In this document: positions 20,976-33,183 of the stretch, piece after piece
Numbering within the stretch: the first letter of the stretch is position 1
Layout: each line of letters begins with the position of its first letter
Assembly: GCA_027596075.1 (NCBI GenBank)
Contig: JADGJC010000255.1
Span: 1-59,276, forward strand
Source of the DNA: Rhizophlyctis rosea
Taxonomy: Eukaryota > Chytridiomycota > Chytridiomycetes > Rhizophlyctidales > Rhizophlyctidaceae
Length of the DNA: 59,276 bases
Direction of reading: 5' to 3'
Position numbers and translations under genes: made by a program
The notes under the pieces: generated by a model
Told to the model about the DNA's origin: nothing
Seen by the model: only the letters and a program-made list of their open reading frames with translations
The model's database searches: none

Positions 20976-22586
20976 GTGTTGGGTGAGAGGGGTTTTTGGG
21001 GGGTTAGGAGAGATGGATAATAGGTGATTTGGGGTTTTTAATGGATTGTTTGTCTTCTAAGATTTACTTAGTTAGTTAGTTAGTAATATGCGTATGTGGG
21101 CAATTGACGCTGGAGCTTCAATTAATATACCTTGGCTTGGTCATCGATCAGTTCCATCTTCTTCGGTTACGCTTCCTCTTTTTGACATATGACCAGGCAA
21201 CACTTGAGCACCAACTGCCGCAGTGACGGCCATTGTCATGATGTCTGCAAAAAGGCTGTGACCCTTTTGTGCTTTTCTGCCACCTCACAGCTCTTCGTCC
21301 TCTTTGGCCGCTCTCCCCATCACAACACTCTCTTCGCTCTTGGTACCAAACCTTGCTGGAACATATGCGAACATATATATTATCCATAACGGGTGCTGTT
21401 ACTGCTGCTTTTCAACCTACCGCCTCCGAGTCTCGTCATAAGTAAAGGGGTATCGATACAGTTGGCGCAAACTTCAACGTGGAAGATATTGGAGGTTAAG
21501 TGATTGAGAGCTATGGTTGGTGGGCATGGGTTGACCTCTTCCCTCATACCCACGCTTTTACCTCAAGTGTTTCTCGCCACGGACTTCTGATGGTAACAGC
21601 GGACCACATGTTGCCTTTGCCTTCAGCAGGCCACTCGTCGTTGTCGAGCGAAGTAACGTTCACAGCGCAGAAGAACATCATCGTCCCCTCCTGGCGGCCA
21701 ATAACCCCAATTCCAATGAGACAGCTGAAAATGGGCAGTGGGTGAGTACTGGAGACAAGGACTAACAAAGTCATGAGCAGGACACTGGGGCACGATGTGT
21801 TAGTTGAGTGGGTCCAAAGTAGGATATGGACCCTGCATTAAAGTCACAGAGACCAGCAAGACTGGTTCGGGAAAGAAGCTCGACACACGGCCATAGAGCG
21901 GGCAATCGGCAGTCTGCAGTGTCTGCTAGTCTGCAATAGCCAAATAGGTTTGTTTGGTGTGCGGTGAATGACCCGTCTGTTTGCCGGCAATTTCTGAAGC
22001 TCTTCATAAGCAGAACGCAAGCGGGGAAGTCTGGGAAGTGTCGGAATGGAAGTAGTCGGAATGGAAGTTGGAGCAGAAGGATGAGCTGGACGGTGGCTGG
22101 AAGGCCCGGAATCCAAAGAATACCAGGGTAGGAAGTAGGAACCATAGTTTCCAGTAGGGGTCATGATGGCTGGAAAGGTCCAGGCTCACAGACATTTCAA
22201 TCTGCACATATCTGGCACATGGGATATACCATATGTGGACTATATTGGAATTTGCACCATGACTTTCTGTCAAATGGGTGCCCGTGAAGTTTGACAACTG
22301 CGGTCACTTACTTCACTTCGCGATCTTGTGCATCTTCACACCCACATACTACCCGAGCTGACGTTTCACACGGACATATACATCGGGCAGAAGTATTATA
22401 ATATCACTGACTGTCTTGGAAACCACCTATCCTATAGTTGTTGGTATGTCGGGAGAGGCTGGAGGAAAACCTCGATAAAAGTAACGACGAAAAGCAAGGT
22501 TGGTGATAAAACATATCTATCTGACAAGTGACAGCTAATAACAATTGCGCTGTAATCACAGACTTCGCGATCCTGGAAACAATCAA
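20976..22586. other. Intergenic, no confident gene
   Basis: G/T-rich 3' flank of the esterase to about 21080, then mixed sequence. A minus frame starting at an ATG at 22164 (MTPTGNYGSYFLPWYSLDSG) is open for 106 codons and includes a short Thr/Pro repeat, but no domain is visible. A possible upstream exon of the next gene may lie in 22328-22497, but its phase does not fit. Confidence 0.35.
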
Positions 22587-25500
22587 ATGAAACCGCCTTT
22601 TACCCACCAGGACTCGGGCATTGTGTTGGAAGATGATGATTGGGATGCAGTCAATGACGCCGATACACCTTTCCTTACACCGTCTGCAAGCCCTCCACTC
22701 GAGCCTTCCACCACCTTGGGTGAAAGTAGTGCATCAGCGCCGCCAAGGAGGCCTCTGGAATGGTTCCTAGGCAACTACTACAGAAGGAAGAAGTGGGATG
22801 TTACTTCCTCTATGGGCAAGCTGCTCAATAGCTTCGAGCGCATCTTGACATTCGATGAGGACGATGATAATGAAGCAGATGACGACCCAGAGCATCCTCA
22901 AATTGATGCAGTCAATCAGACAGTCAATGATGTTCAAGAGGTGGAACCGCCTTCTAACTTTGTGGATTGCATGGCTGACAGCACAGTGCCACGAATATAC
23001 CCGGACGTTCCCAGCCTTGAGGATATGCCGAGACTCGTGACAAGTACACCTCCATGGGTATACCCACAAGTCCCCTCCTTATCTGAAACTACGGAGCATG
23101 CCACTCCAAGGGTTGTTGCGGAACCCACACCTTCCTATCATGCAACCATTCAAAGCGGTCGAAGCTCCCTCCCAAGCTTCATGCAAAACTCCTCTGCACC
23201 TCTTCCCAACCCATCCAAACCATACCACCTCCAACCCAACCCAACCTCCGCCCTCCTACCCCACCTCAACCGTCTCCCCTTTGAAACCCACTACGCCCTA
23301 ACCCGCTATATCCGTCCCTCCGGCCCCTTCCAGTGGACTCAAATCAACCGCAAAATGATAGACACCATCGCCTCCAATCCGACGAAACTGCATTCAGTCA
23401 TGACGGACCGGTTGAAGCAGATCTTTCTTGACAACAACCTGCGTGTTGAGACACCTATGCCGGAACCGAGTGTAGCCTTGCGGGGTGCGGTTGGAGAGGA
23501 AGAAGGAGTTACTGTTTCGAATTTGATAGCCATATACCATGTTACGTTGAGTTTTGCGGCGATTGAGAGGAGCAGGAGTGATAGGGCGCCAATCCCTACC
23601 ATTGAGATTTATCCGGTTGCATATCAAGTCGGGCATCGTGCGGCACGCAAGTATGGAGCGGATCGCTTTTTGACGGTTGAGTTTCGGTGGCCGTATTTGA
23701 GGAGCCCCGCTGCACCGATCCGGGAAGAGAACGACTCCAACACCACCACACACCGCCACAAAACCCTCCCCCACTTCCAGACCATCACCTTCGCAGGGCG
23801 AACCTACACCTTCCTCCACGCCATCTCCGACACCTGTGCCCGGTACTTCGCTACATCCACCACCTGGTCCTCACCACTACCACCCATCTCAGTCGCGGAA
23901 GTCCTCAATTGGCACATGCCCATCGCACCGAATCTTGACATACCCTTAGCGAAGTTCGCGAAGAGGGTTGAGATGATGTTTTCGGGGAGTCTGGAAGGGG
24001 TAACAGTTATGGAGGGGGTTGTTGATGGGGATGAGGAGTTGGGAGATGAGGTGGGGGGAAGGAGGAGGGTGATGACGGATGGGAGTGGGATGGTTTGTGA
24101 GGAGGTTTTGAGAGCGCTGAGGGAGAAGTGTGGATGGGAGGTTGTGCCTTGTGCTTTTCAAGGTATTTGCTTTGGTTTGAAAGAAATGCACACGTCTTGA
24201 TTATGTCAATATGTACTTTTTGTATCCGCACCTTTTATTTGTAGGACGATACGGCCCATACAAAGGAACATGGATGCTCTTCCCTCCTTCCCCTCCACCA
24301 CCTCTCTCCCCACACCCTGCCCACCAATGTCCCACCCCACAACCCCTCTACCTAACCGAACCACCCACCCTCCTCCTCCGCCCCTCCCAAAAAAAATACT
24401 CCCTCCCCTCCCTAAAAACCGACACGCACCACCACACCATCGACGTCCTCACTCCCGCCCGTTCCCGTCCCGCGTGTTTGAATTACCAGTTCATCAGAAT
24501 ATTGGTTGAGCGAGGCGTGAGGAGGGAAACGTTTGGGAGGATTATGCAGGAGGCGGTGCAGAGGGTTGTTGAGAAGGTTGCGGGGGCAGGCAGAGATGGA
24601 GGGCTGGGGATTGGGAGGGTGTTGGAGGAGATGAAGGGGTGGAGCAGGAAGGGGAAGGTTGAGGGGTTGGATTGGGGGGAGGAGGAGGGGGAGCAGGGGG
24701 AAGGGGAGGGGGAGGGGTGGTGTGTTGATGTTGCTATTAAGGTATATGTTTTTTCCGCAACTTTGGTCAGCGATTTACTTGATCTTGTTTACAATATTCA
24801 ACCAATCCCCGAATTTCAAATAAAACCAAGATGCTCGACGCCGGCTTCCTTCCCTCAACCTCCCCACACCTCCACAGCCTCCTAACCCAAACCCTAACCC
24901 TCCTCCTCACACCCCTCCACCGCCACCTCAAAATCCCCCTCCCAAACTCCCGCCGTCTCCTAATCCTCCCCGACCCAACACAAACCCTCCCCGCCAACAC
25001 CGCCTACCTCCACATTCCCCACATCTGTCCCATAACACATACACAGATTGGCACTATCACTGGGCCGGTTATCGTCGGTCGTAATCCGGCGTTTTTGGCA
25101 AACGAGATGAGGAAGGTGCAGTGTGTGAATGAAGGGATGTTGGAGAGGTATAGGGATGTACTTGTTGTTAGTGTGCGGGGTGGGAAGGGGACGGCGGAGT
25201 GGTTGGGTGGGGGGGATTATGATGGGGATGAGGTTTGGTGTTGTTGGGATGCGGGGGTTGTTGGGGAGTTTCGGGAGGATGATGATGATTTGGATACACT
25301 GGCGGTGGATGTGAGCGGGTACTTTGATGTTGATGAGATGAAGGTTGGGGATGTAATAGTCCGTTACGGTGGGATGGGTGATCTGAGTATGGCGCAAGCC
25401 TTTGCGAACGAAATGTGGAACGGGTTCATACAAATGGAGAAAGACCAGTTAGGGTTATTTGTCCGGGCGTTTGATCGTGTAGCAGACGAGGTGGGTATCA

Positions 25501-26375
25501 CGCACCCTACTTCAATCGAGTTGGCGACACTTTGTGCCGAGCTTTTGGATGCCCAGAAAGCGGGCAAGACGCTCAAACCCGTCATGGCTGAAGCCCTACG
25601 TGCTAAAACCATGGGGACGCCCACACCGATTTGGTTATCTGCCCATATTGGTGACGAAGAGAAGGTCGTTAGTCCCTTCGACGAGAAGATCCGGGACGTG
25701 GACTTCTCCCCCTTCGAAGACGAAAACACCAAATCCACCCTAACCTACCTCTACGAACAAACCTGGCGCACCTGTCGAAACGCATACTTCTCCCGCCTCA
25801 CAACCGAACAAGACCTCAAAATAACAAGAGATGTCGACTTAACCCGTCCTTGGCTCCGTCTTGTCGAGTACACCCAAACTCAGGGATCACAGTACGACTT
25901 CGCTATCCACGCAGCTGTGACGCAAATGGGGGATATACGAGACGACTTCCTAAATGGTATGCGGCGAATTTGGGATCCGTCGAATAGCAATCCGGCCACC
26001 CCACCTGCTCCGTTGACCAAAACACGAAAACACCAAACCCACACACTCATCAACACGACGTTAAACAAAATCCTCACATTCCCACTACACACCCTTCCCC
26101 TCCCTTACACCGACACCCCCGAATTCCACGACGCGTCCCTCTACATCCGCTGCTCACTAGCGTATTACGTCTCGATACCATACGAGGGCGGGGCGGTTAG
26201 TGATTCCACATTACTAGCAAGGATAAAGAAGTGGGCATTTCCCTGGCGGATTCCGGAGGTAACGGATGTTTTGTGTAGGTTTAAGAGGCGGGAGGAGGAT
26301 TTGAGGGTTGGGAGGATGTTTGGGGGGACGAGAGTTTTGAAGAAGGGTGTTAGGGAGGTGTTGAGGTATCGGTAG
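22587..26375 (+). CDS. RNA-dependent RNA polymerase of the RNA-silencing family
   Basis: Exons 22587-24162, 24245-24741 and 24831-26375, with phase-1 and phase-0 introns of 82 and 89 nt, give about 1205 residues. The ATG at 22587 is the first in frame; an upstream exon is possible. The first ~250 residues are acidic and Pro-rich, probably disordered. The polymerase core starts around LPFETHYALTRYIRPSGPFQW and includes the conserved FQGRYGPYKGTWML, an LLRPSQKKY element, TGPVIVGRNPAFLANEMRKV and the catalytic loop GGDYDGDEVW (Asp ~820-824), the metal-binding signature of this family. C-terminal helices follow (MAQAFANEMWNGFIQMEKDQ). Such enzymes (QDE-1/RRP/EGO-1 type) copy single-stranded RNA into double-stranded RNA that feeds Dicer and Argonaute. 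DYDGD in place of the more common DLDGD is a mild variant. Confidence 0.9.
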
Positions 26376-26622
26376 ATTGTAGGGGTTATATGGATGATTG
26401 CTGGATGCGGTAATTGCACAATCGATAGATTACACTAGTTCATTTGCAAATTTGATATGATGGCAACGACGTTGACCAAAAAAGCCTTATTATACCACAA
26501 ATCAAAAATTCTGGAGTCAATCAATCAGGGACTTTGTCCGTGTTTCAATAGCGGCGTGAACTGTGGACTTACCTGTCTAAAATGAACAAATCCAGTACTT
26601 TATCATGTTGTTTCCATTGTGC

Positions 26623-28369
26623 CTACTTGAACATATCCATTCGCCAGCCCTCCGCACCGACAATCACCTCCCAGTCCGGAAGTGAGGTCAGCCGTAGTTG
26701 AATGATGATGATCAAAACACCTTGGAGCATTCCGAGCTTAATGTACGCCAGCCGCATTCTTTCAGGGTAATTACACTCCGCTGGGTGCAACAACCCAAAA
26801 TAATCGTCAATCTCCGCCACCGCCCAATGCTGGTTCCCGAGTACGCTAGTAGGGGTGAGTTCTTCCAACGGTAGAAGCGACTTATCAACATCGGGGCCTG
26901 AAACTTCTTCTACGCTCCCTCCTACTATGTTCGCTTTCATCACGATACTACTTGTAATCTTGTGCGCACGTCCCATACAATTTGCTATCAAAGCCTCCGC
27001 TCTGTCGTACTCTTGACATCTGGTAAACAACGATGCCAGACCATGGGTGGATATCATAGACGCCGGATGGTCCTCACCGAGCAATCCTCTCAGTCCTTCC
27101 CCACATTGCACATGCAGCTTCTCCGCCTCCTCGAAGGGGCCCTTATAGACATACATCTGTGCCGCCAAGTGCATCAAAGCCAATGTGCATTCACTATCCT
27201 CCCTCAAACCGCGTTGACTGTCTTCCAGTGCGCCCAGTAAGGCCGGTGCAGCGCCGTCGTTGGCGTAACTTTTCCCGAAACAGACATCGCCCAAACGCTT
27301 TAGCCATTGTACATGCTCAGAATGAGTTTCGGGTTTTCGTGTCTGGTCAGCGTACGATCGCAAGGTCTGTGTCACGATTTTGAAGATGGAGTTGTCGACG
27401 AGCCGATCCAGGTTGGCAAACCCCACGGTTGTGCGTATCACATCCTGAATGCGCGAAGGTCGTCTGCCCTTGTTGCGGTGCAGTGCTTTGATTCGAGGTA
27501 TCGGAATATGTCGAAGACGTTCGGATTCTGGAGGAGAGACTCTTTGTAGGCAGCTAGTTCTGATGGCGGTAACGCGATGTCGAAGTTGCGACCGACGTGC
27601 TTGCAAGCATAGATTTCGTAGACACACCAGGCTCGTGATAGAGTGATAGGACGATCCCATGGGGACCAGACCATGAGGACGTCTTTGATAGTAGTGATTG
27701 CATCCATGAAGGCAGTCTTGAGCCATTCAACGCCGATTTGCTGACGTCCCGATTGGGGCAAGGAGACGAGATCGATCCAAAGGACGGGGTCAGGATTGTC
27801 CTTCTCGAGGAAGAAGGCGTTAATGGCGTCAATCAAATCCAGGAAAAGATATTGCCAGGAGTGGCTTATAAACCATTCGGCAGGTGCAACGAGTGAGGGG
27901 TCTGGGCACTCTGTTGTAACCGACAACAAGTGGTCACAGAACGATTCTGATGCCGCAGTACGGGGATTGATGAAGGAATCGCAGATGTGGGATGTTGACA
28001 AGCCTTTGAGGGTATACCGTCCCCCGCAGGACTCAACGAATTGATGTACTAGGAAGGATAGGCGAACACCGAGAGTGGGCACTGGCGCCAATTGCACAGG
28101 GCTCTCCTCCACCTCCTCTGTTTGGAGGTCTTGACTTGGCAAAGTGACAGGAAGCGGTGTCTTGCCAGTCAGAGCTCCAACCTTCGCAGCTGTTTTGGTA
28201 CACTTGTCATTGATCGAGTGGCGGAACGTTTGGTATCTGGCGGCTACCTACCAACGACATCTTCTCCAATTGTATTTATTGCCGCGATCACAGAGTCCCA
28301 TTCATGCTCATCAGCTTTTTCAAAACCCAAGCGGAGCATGATGTCCTGGAACAGCCAGTGAGACATCAT
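26623..28369 (-). CDS. TIR-like domain plus helical-repeat protein, frameshifted
   Basis: Exon 1 (28369-28252) and exon 2 (from 28189) join across a 62-nt GTAGGT...ACAG intron in phase 1. The N-terminus is helical (MMSHWLFQDIMLRLGFEKAD). A Rossmann-like segment follows: WFISHSWQYLFLDLIDAINA, PVLWIDLVSLPQS, DVLMVWSPWDRPITLSRAWC and VYEIYACKHVG. I recognise this FISHSW/SPWD/RAWC pattern from TIR-like proteins with tetratricopeptide tails that are abundant in chytrids and oomycetes. Near 27448-27455 the frame shifts by one base between RADDLR and QDVIRTTVGFANLD, although the two halves read as one conserved region. The tail is helical and repeat-like (ALMHLAAQMYVYKGPFEEAE, GLASLFTRCQEYDRAEAL). 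It may be a pseudogene, a sequencing error or a recoding site. It is tail-to-tail with the RNA polymerase gene. Confidence 0.7.
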
Positions 28370-29186
28370 ATATCAGTGCCTTGTTATGGATGAACTTCAT
28401 TACAGCTTGAAGACTCACGGCTTAGATGTGCAGTACTGTTGCAAAGATGGGGTGAACAACAGCTACAACCGGACGTTGTTCTTGCGCAATGTAGAACACG
28501 GAAGCTTTCTCCGCCAGTACAAACTTGGGACAGAAGGAGTACTCGCGAACGATATGATTGGAATCTTGAAGTTTTGATTTCTAGGTGGGCTCGGGTGAAG
28601 AGATTGCTGATATCCGATGTTTTCTAACAGTCTAATCAACCCCTTCGCTCCTGCTACCGTGAGTGCCCTCAAACTGGATGGCTTGGACACTGGTGTACAC
28701 CTAGTGCGACAGCGTGCAACAGCTGCGTCGATATGCAGTGGTGGAAGTTGTGACTCAATCTACCCCTGTCTCCCTTTCAAGGATCTTTGTACGGATCTTT
28801 GCAGGAACCTTTGGACCCTCGCGACTGCCACACACACGTCACTGCGACAGGAGCTGCACCACCACCAACAGCGTCTTGGATCTGAAGTACCTAACAGCAG
28901 CTGTCGGAGCGGCAAGCTGGCACATCATAAATTCATGCGAGAGACATGGTGCCGCTTGTTAAAGAGAACGAATGTCACGACCCTATTCAACAAGCCTCCT
29001 CAATGCCATAGTTCAATGGATTGAAAACCAATTGACAGCATTTGAGCTCCATGCCCATCTCACTTTGATTGACAAGCTTGCATATGTATAACTACTATTC
29101 ACAACGCATGCAGTAATTGCAGAAACTTCATGACCTCCCACCTGTTGCTTCCCTAAGAACTGCAATTCGCAACAACATTGGATGAC
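28370..29186. other. Intergenic or missed upstream exons
   Basis: The minus strand holds a short plausible segment (SLRALTVAGAKGLIRLLENI, 28690-28463) that could be an upstream exon of the TIR-like gene. I found no clean junction. Plus-strand frames (28617-29024) are low in acidic residues and unconvincing. Confidence 0.3.
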
Positions 29187-30593
29187 CTATCTACCATCCT
29201 TCACCCACCTCCAATAAATCCTCCCCACCCCCGAAGCTCCCGTCCTGTTTCCAGCCTCATCAACAGGATACTCCATCGTCGTGAAATAATACCCACTGCC
29301 CGAGTTAACATCGTGATCCCCCATAAGCCCCAAAAACTCCATAAACTCCAACCCATCACCCGTGGGCATCACACCTTTTCGAAACCGATTCGAATACCCC
29401 TTCAATGTACCCCTTTTCGGATCCCACTCCGCAACATCCCCAATACCCCCCTCACACTTCGTAAACACCATCCGGTCATCCACGTCTTCCATCATGTGGC
29501 CCAAGAGCACGTCTGTACGGAGCTGGATTGTGTGGAGGAGGTGGAGATTTAGGTCAAAGACCAAACATTCTCCGCCTCGGGTGAATGCCAGCATGTTGAA
29601 ACGAGTCAGACGCAGGTTGACGATTTGGGACGAGGTTCCGATGGCGATTTTGCTGAGTGGTTTGCTGTCGTGTAAGCGCAACAGGGCAATGGTGTGAGGG
29701 AAGGTTTTTCCACCACGTTCTGCTGTTTCGTCGACTTGTTGATGAGATGCTGTGGTGGCCAGGAGGGAGTGGTTGGATGCGAAATGGCCATTTGGGTGAG
29801 TGCGGACGGTGAATTCCGTCTGGTTGCATGGAGGCTGGATGGAGTAGCTATCTAGGATGATATGCCACTGACGGTTTTGTTGTACCTCTTTCCTTCTGAA
29901 AACAACCTGTGACCCGCACAACGATTCTTCAAAAATGAACTCGCCAGGAGTGTTGAGAGAGGTGATAGTCTTCTTGCGGGTTCCTGTGGTCCAGCCCTCG
30001 AAGCTATACACGTTTTTGGCGTTCCTGACAATGAGATCCGTTATCTTGTGGCGGATACGGGCGATGTTGGTGATGGGACGGGCTGTCGCTTTTGTTTCGG
30101 TGAAGATGATGTCGATGTAGGGTCGTGGCTTTTCGTACACTCCTTTCCTCAATTTGACAAAGTCTGCTATGATGATTTGACCATCGGGGCGGACGCCAAA
30201 GGTATCGATGCCATGCGCTTCGCCGTTGGAAAGCTCATCAGTGACGTCTCTGATGTAGCCTCCATCCGTCCTCAAGATTGTCTCCCCAACACCAAGCTCC
30301 TGCACGTCCGCAGTCTCCGCCTGCTCCAGCTTACGCATCTCATCCCACGGCCGCCTCCAAGCCCACCAGACCTTTGCAATGTCACGCCAGTTTTCCTGTC
30401 CGTACAACGTGGGAAAACATCCGTTTGGAAATCCCGTGTTGATTTTGACCTTCCAGATCTGGACGTGGTTGGAGCGGATGAGGGATAGCCAGTGTTTTGA
30501 GACTTGTTCGAATTTGAGGAGGTGGGGGATGGTGATGTCCGGGTGGGCGAAGAGGAGGGTGAGAACGTCGGGGAGGATTTCGATTGTTTGCAT
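29187..30593 (-). CDS. F-box protein with probable beta-propeller-like C-terminus
   Basis: A single exon of 468 residues from an ATG at 30593. The first ~50 residues fit an F-box: EILPDVLTLLF, then HLLKFEQVSKHWLSLIRSNH, then IWKVKI, matching the Leu/Pro start and the VSKxW...W core. The rest is beta-rich with recurring strand-turn patterns (GIDTFGVRPDGQIIIADF, FNMLAFTRGGECLVFDLNLH, GDVAEWDPKRGTLKGYS), consistent with a propeller-type substrate-binding domain, though no Kelch or WD motif is clear. F-box proteins link substrates to SCF ubiquitin ligases through Skp1. The last residues (GRIYWRWVKDGR) are well conserved in style, so the stop at 29187 appears genuine. Confidence 0.75.
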   Translation of the reverse strand: MQTIEILPDVLTLLFAHPDITIPHLLKFEQVSKHWLSLIRSNHVQIWKVKINTGFPNGCFPTLYGQENWRDIAKVWWAWRRPWDEMRKLEQAETADVQELGVGETILRTDGGYIRDVTDELSNGEAHGIDTFGVRPDGQIIIADFVKLRKGVYEKPRPYIDIIFTETKATARPITNIARIRHKITDLIVRNAKNVYSFEGWTTGTRKKTITSLNTPGEFIFEESLCGSQVVFRRKEVQQNRQWHIILDSYSIQPPCNQTEFTVRTHPNGHFASNHSLLATTASHQQVDETAERGGKTFPHTIALLRLHDSKPLSKIAIGTSSQIVNLRLTRFNMLAFTRGGECLVFDLNLHLLHTIQLRTDVLLGHMMEDVDDRMVFTKCEGGIGDVAEWDPKRGTLKGYSNRFRKGVMPTGDGLEFMEFLGLMGDHDVNSGSGYYFTTMEYPVDEAGNRTGASGVGRIYWRWVKDGR

Positions 30594-31890
30594 TGTTGTT
30601 TGGTGTTTTGTGGAGTTGCTAATGAGGAATGCAGAAAGAAGGAGATGAAATGTTGCTTGTAGCGATTTGAACGACGAGGGTCGACCGAATTTGAAATCGA
30701 CTATTGAAAAAGTCTATTGGGCGCGGAACCGTCATGGTATTTCAACGTGAAACCACACTTCCCAACAAAACTTTGCCACAAATGTCAGGCACGCCCTTTG
30801 TTAGCATTGAGCGCTTGGAGATCACGCGCTGACATGATGTCATCGAATTGTGACCTCAGTCACGGTTGGTCTGGGTTCTCCGATTGTTTCCGATGGCCTG
30901 GGCTGGACGCGCGGTAAGGGCAAAGTACACCCGCTGCGGGTGTGTGTCTTACAGCAACTACTGCAAATGTCGACGCACGCATTTGTGTGGAACGAGGCAG
31001 GAAGCGGCAATCAGAGGAGTTTATGGGGGATATCGATGGGAATCGGATAATGGCGATACTCTGGAGGCCCGGTACGTCCCCAAGTTTCTCATATTTGACT
31101 CATGCAAGTTCCAGCTTTAGCGACACAATTTGATGATTTTTCAACCTTTTCACGCCAGTCAAAACTCGCCATCTCGTACCCTCATCTCAAAACCCGCCCT
31201 CCTTCAGCATGAAAAGTTCTGTCCTTGGCAAGTTTGCAGAATAGCTCATGCGCCGAGAGGCGCGCTGTACTTTCTGAGGGCATCCTCATTACATCTAGCA
31301 GGAGCATTGTTATTGGGTTGCGGCATGATGTTGCGGGGTATACATAAGTTACATACCGGTATAAGGAAGTTCTATCAGTTGCGGCGAGGTCGGGAGAATG
31401 CCAAGTACGCCAGGCGAAGCTGTTCGTAAAACCCGCCAGCCCGCCAGGTCTTCATGTGTCCAGGTCTCGGACAGGCTACTTACAGCCAGGGCGGGCCTCT
31501 TGCCCACGTCACACCGACAGGAACTCGCCTACTGGCCGAAGCTTCGCGCTTCTCAAGGAGGCGAGCCATGTATTCTGTCAACTCGGATGGCTCGTTGCCC
31601 GTGTACAAGTTGGCGAAAATTGAGGAGAGCATTGAAACACGAGGGAATCATCAGCGGTTCTGTTGATTTATTGTCCCTGAACTCCTCTTTGTCTGCCTCA
31701 AATTGCCGGCACCTGTGCATGTTCAGTATGTTCTTTCTAGTTTTGAAACCCAAGACATAGAGCTCAAAAGAAGTCCCTGTGCCCCCACAGTGCCCCACTG
31801 TCCCGATCTTAGCTCACCTACCAACACCATTCACCGCTTCGAAGTCCCTCACCACTTGTAACCACCACCCACCTCAATAACCTCTCCGAC
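30594..31890. other. Intergenic, no gene seen
   Basis: Short frames on both strands are Arg/Ser/Cys-rich and lack structure. No tRNA-like box pair or repeat stood out. Confidence 0.4.
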
Positions 31891-32511
31891 ATGCACACAA
31901 CCAGTACCTATCATAACCTGCCAGAAGAAGGCCAGCAAGCCGCTCAATATCCTCCCCTAACCACGCACTCCCCCAAAATCCCCACCAATCCACCCTCCTA
32001 CCCCTCCGACACCCCAAAACCTCGCAACACCTGCTGCAAAACAACGCTCAACCTCATCCTCGCCCTCCTCCTCCTCACGACCATTATCTTCGGCATACTT
32101 ATCCTCTCCCAACCCGCACCCTACCAATGCTGGTGAGTCGACAATGATTCGAGCCCCGGCCCTTGCCCCTGCTGCTACTTCTTCGGTTCAAAGGGCGGAA
32201 TGTCGAGTGGCACCACGACGCGGCAAGATGTCAAGGACATGTATAGGGGTTTTGTGTTGTTTAACAGGATTGGGCCTGTGATTGCTATTCCGGTGTTTTG
32301 TTTCCAGATGTGGGGCGTGTGTGGACGGAGGAGGGGGCGAGGGGCGGGAGTCGGGTCATCCATGTTTAGACAGCCGGGGTTCATCAAAACTGCAGTTGTA
32401 GCTGTCGTCCTCGCCGTTGTTTTCGAAGTGTTGGCTTTTACGTTGCATGTCAGTCCTTCATATGACGTGGATGAAGCGTCCTGGCCCAATTACGGAAAAC
32501 CCTGCCCTTGA
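31891..32511 (+). CDS. Small multi-pass membrane protein split by an in-frame TGA
   Basis: From the ATG at 31891 the frame encodes a Pro/Thr-rich cytosolic start (MHTTSTYHNLPEEGQQAA), a Cys pair and a transmembrane helix (LILALLLLTTIIFGILILS), then stops at TGA 32134-32136 just after QCW. The very same frame continues without another stop through a Cys-rich stretch (PGPCPCCYFFGSKGG) and two more hydrophobic segments (LFNRIGPVIAIPVFCFQMW, AVVAVVLAVVFEVLAFTL) to 32511. A canonical 61-nt intron (GTGAGT at 32134 to TTCAAAG) exists at the TGA but would shift into another frame ending at 32280. So either the 103-codon downstream part is lost, or the TGA is read through or is an error. Family unknown. 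Confidence 0.5.
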
Positions 32512-33183
32512 TTGGATCCAGAATATCATGGTTTTTTGGGCACCTGGCCGGTTTATGCACTTTAGGTTTGTGAGTCAGTGGTCTACCTGGATGTATATAG
32601 TACTGCTGGAAAGCTCAGATTTCCGGGAAAACGGCCATCTCATTTTTGATTTGTGTAGAGATTTGTCGTCCCTTTGATGTAAATAGACGGATTTACGTGC
32701 TGCCTGTAATGATGATGTGTGAAAATGTCTTCGAAGCTCAACCCCCCCACCCATCTCGGTCAATCTGGAATGATCCTCATGTCCCTCTCTTGGTTTGAAA
32801 CAAACACAGACGGCACAATGACATCATACAACAAAGACTGATCTTGTGGCCAAACCATTCCTTCTGCTGCTTGTGCTGGATCGTAACGGTCTCTACTAGG
32901 GTGCTATCACCCAGCAGTCTCAAAATACTCAGCGCATCGTTGAAATAGACTCACGTCGCGACGGTCGATCAATGTACGGGACATGATTCTCGCAGCTTAC
33001 ATTTGCCGACCTCAACGGAACGAGACAGCCTTCTTCACCCCTTCTCTTCCCCAAATACAAACATAAACAGACAGCAATCGATATGTGGAAGCAGCTGTCC
33101 TGTCTTTGTATCGACGATGCTTTTTTGATAATCTAGAAGTCCCATCATAGGCAAATCCTTCGACGATGCTTCTTCTAGGGTTC
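32512..33183. other. Intergenic, no gene seen
   Basis: No open frame beyond 63 codons and no repeat or RNA structure recognised by eye. Confidence 0.45.

Noticed and set aside
32125..32140. TGA as selenocysteine
   Set aside because: The surrounding residues match no known selenoprotein and I saw no SECIS-like hairpin; kept only as a low-probability alternative.
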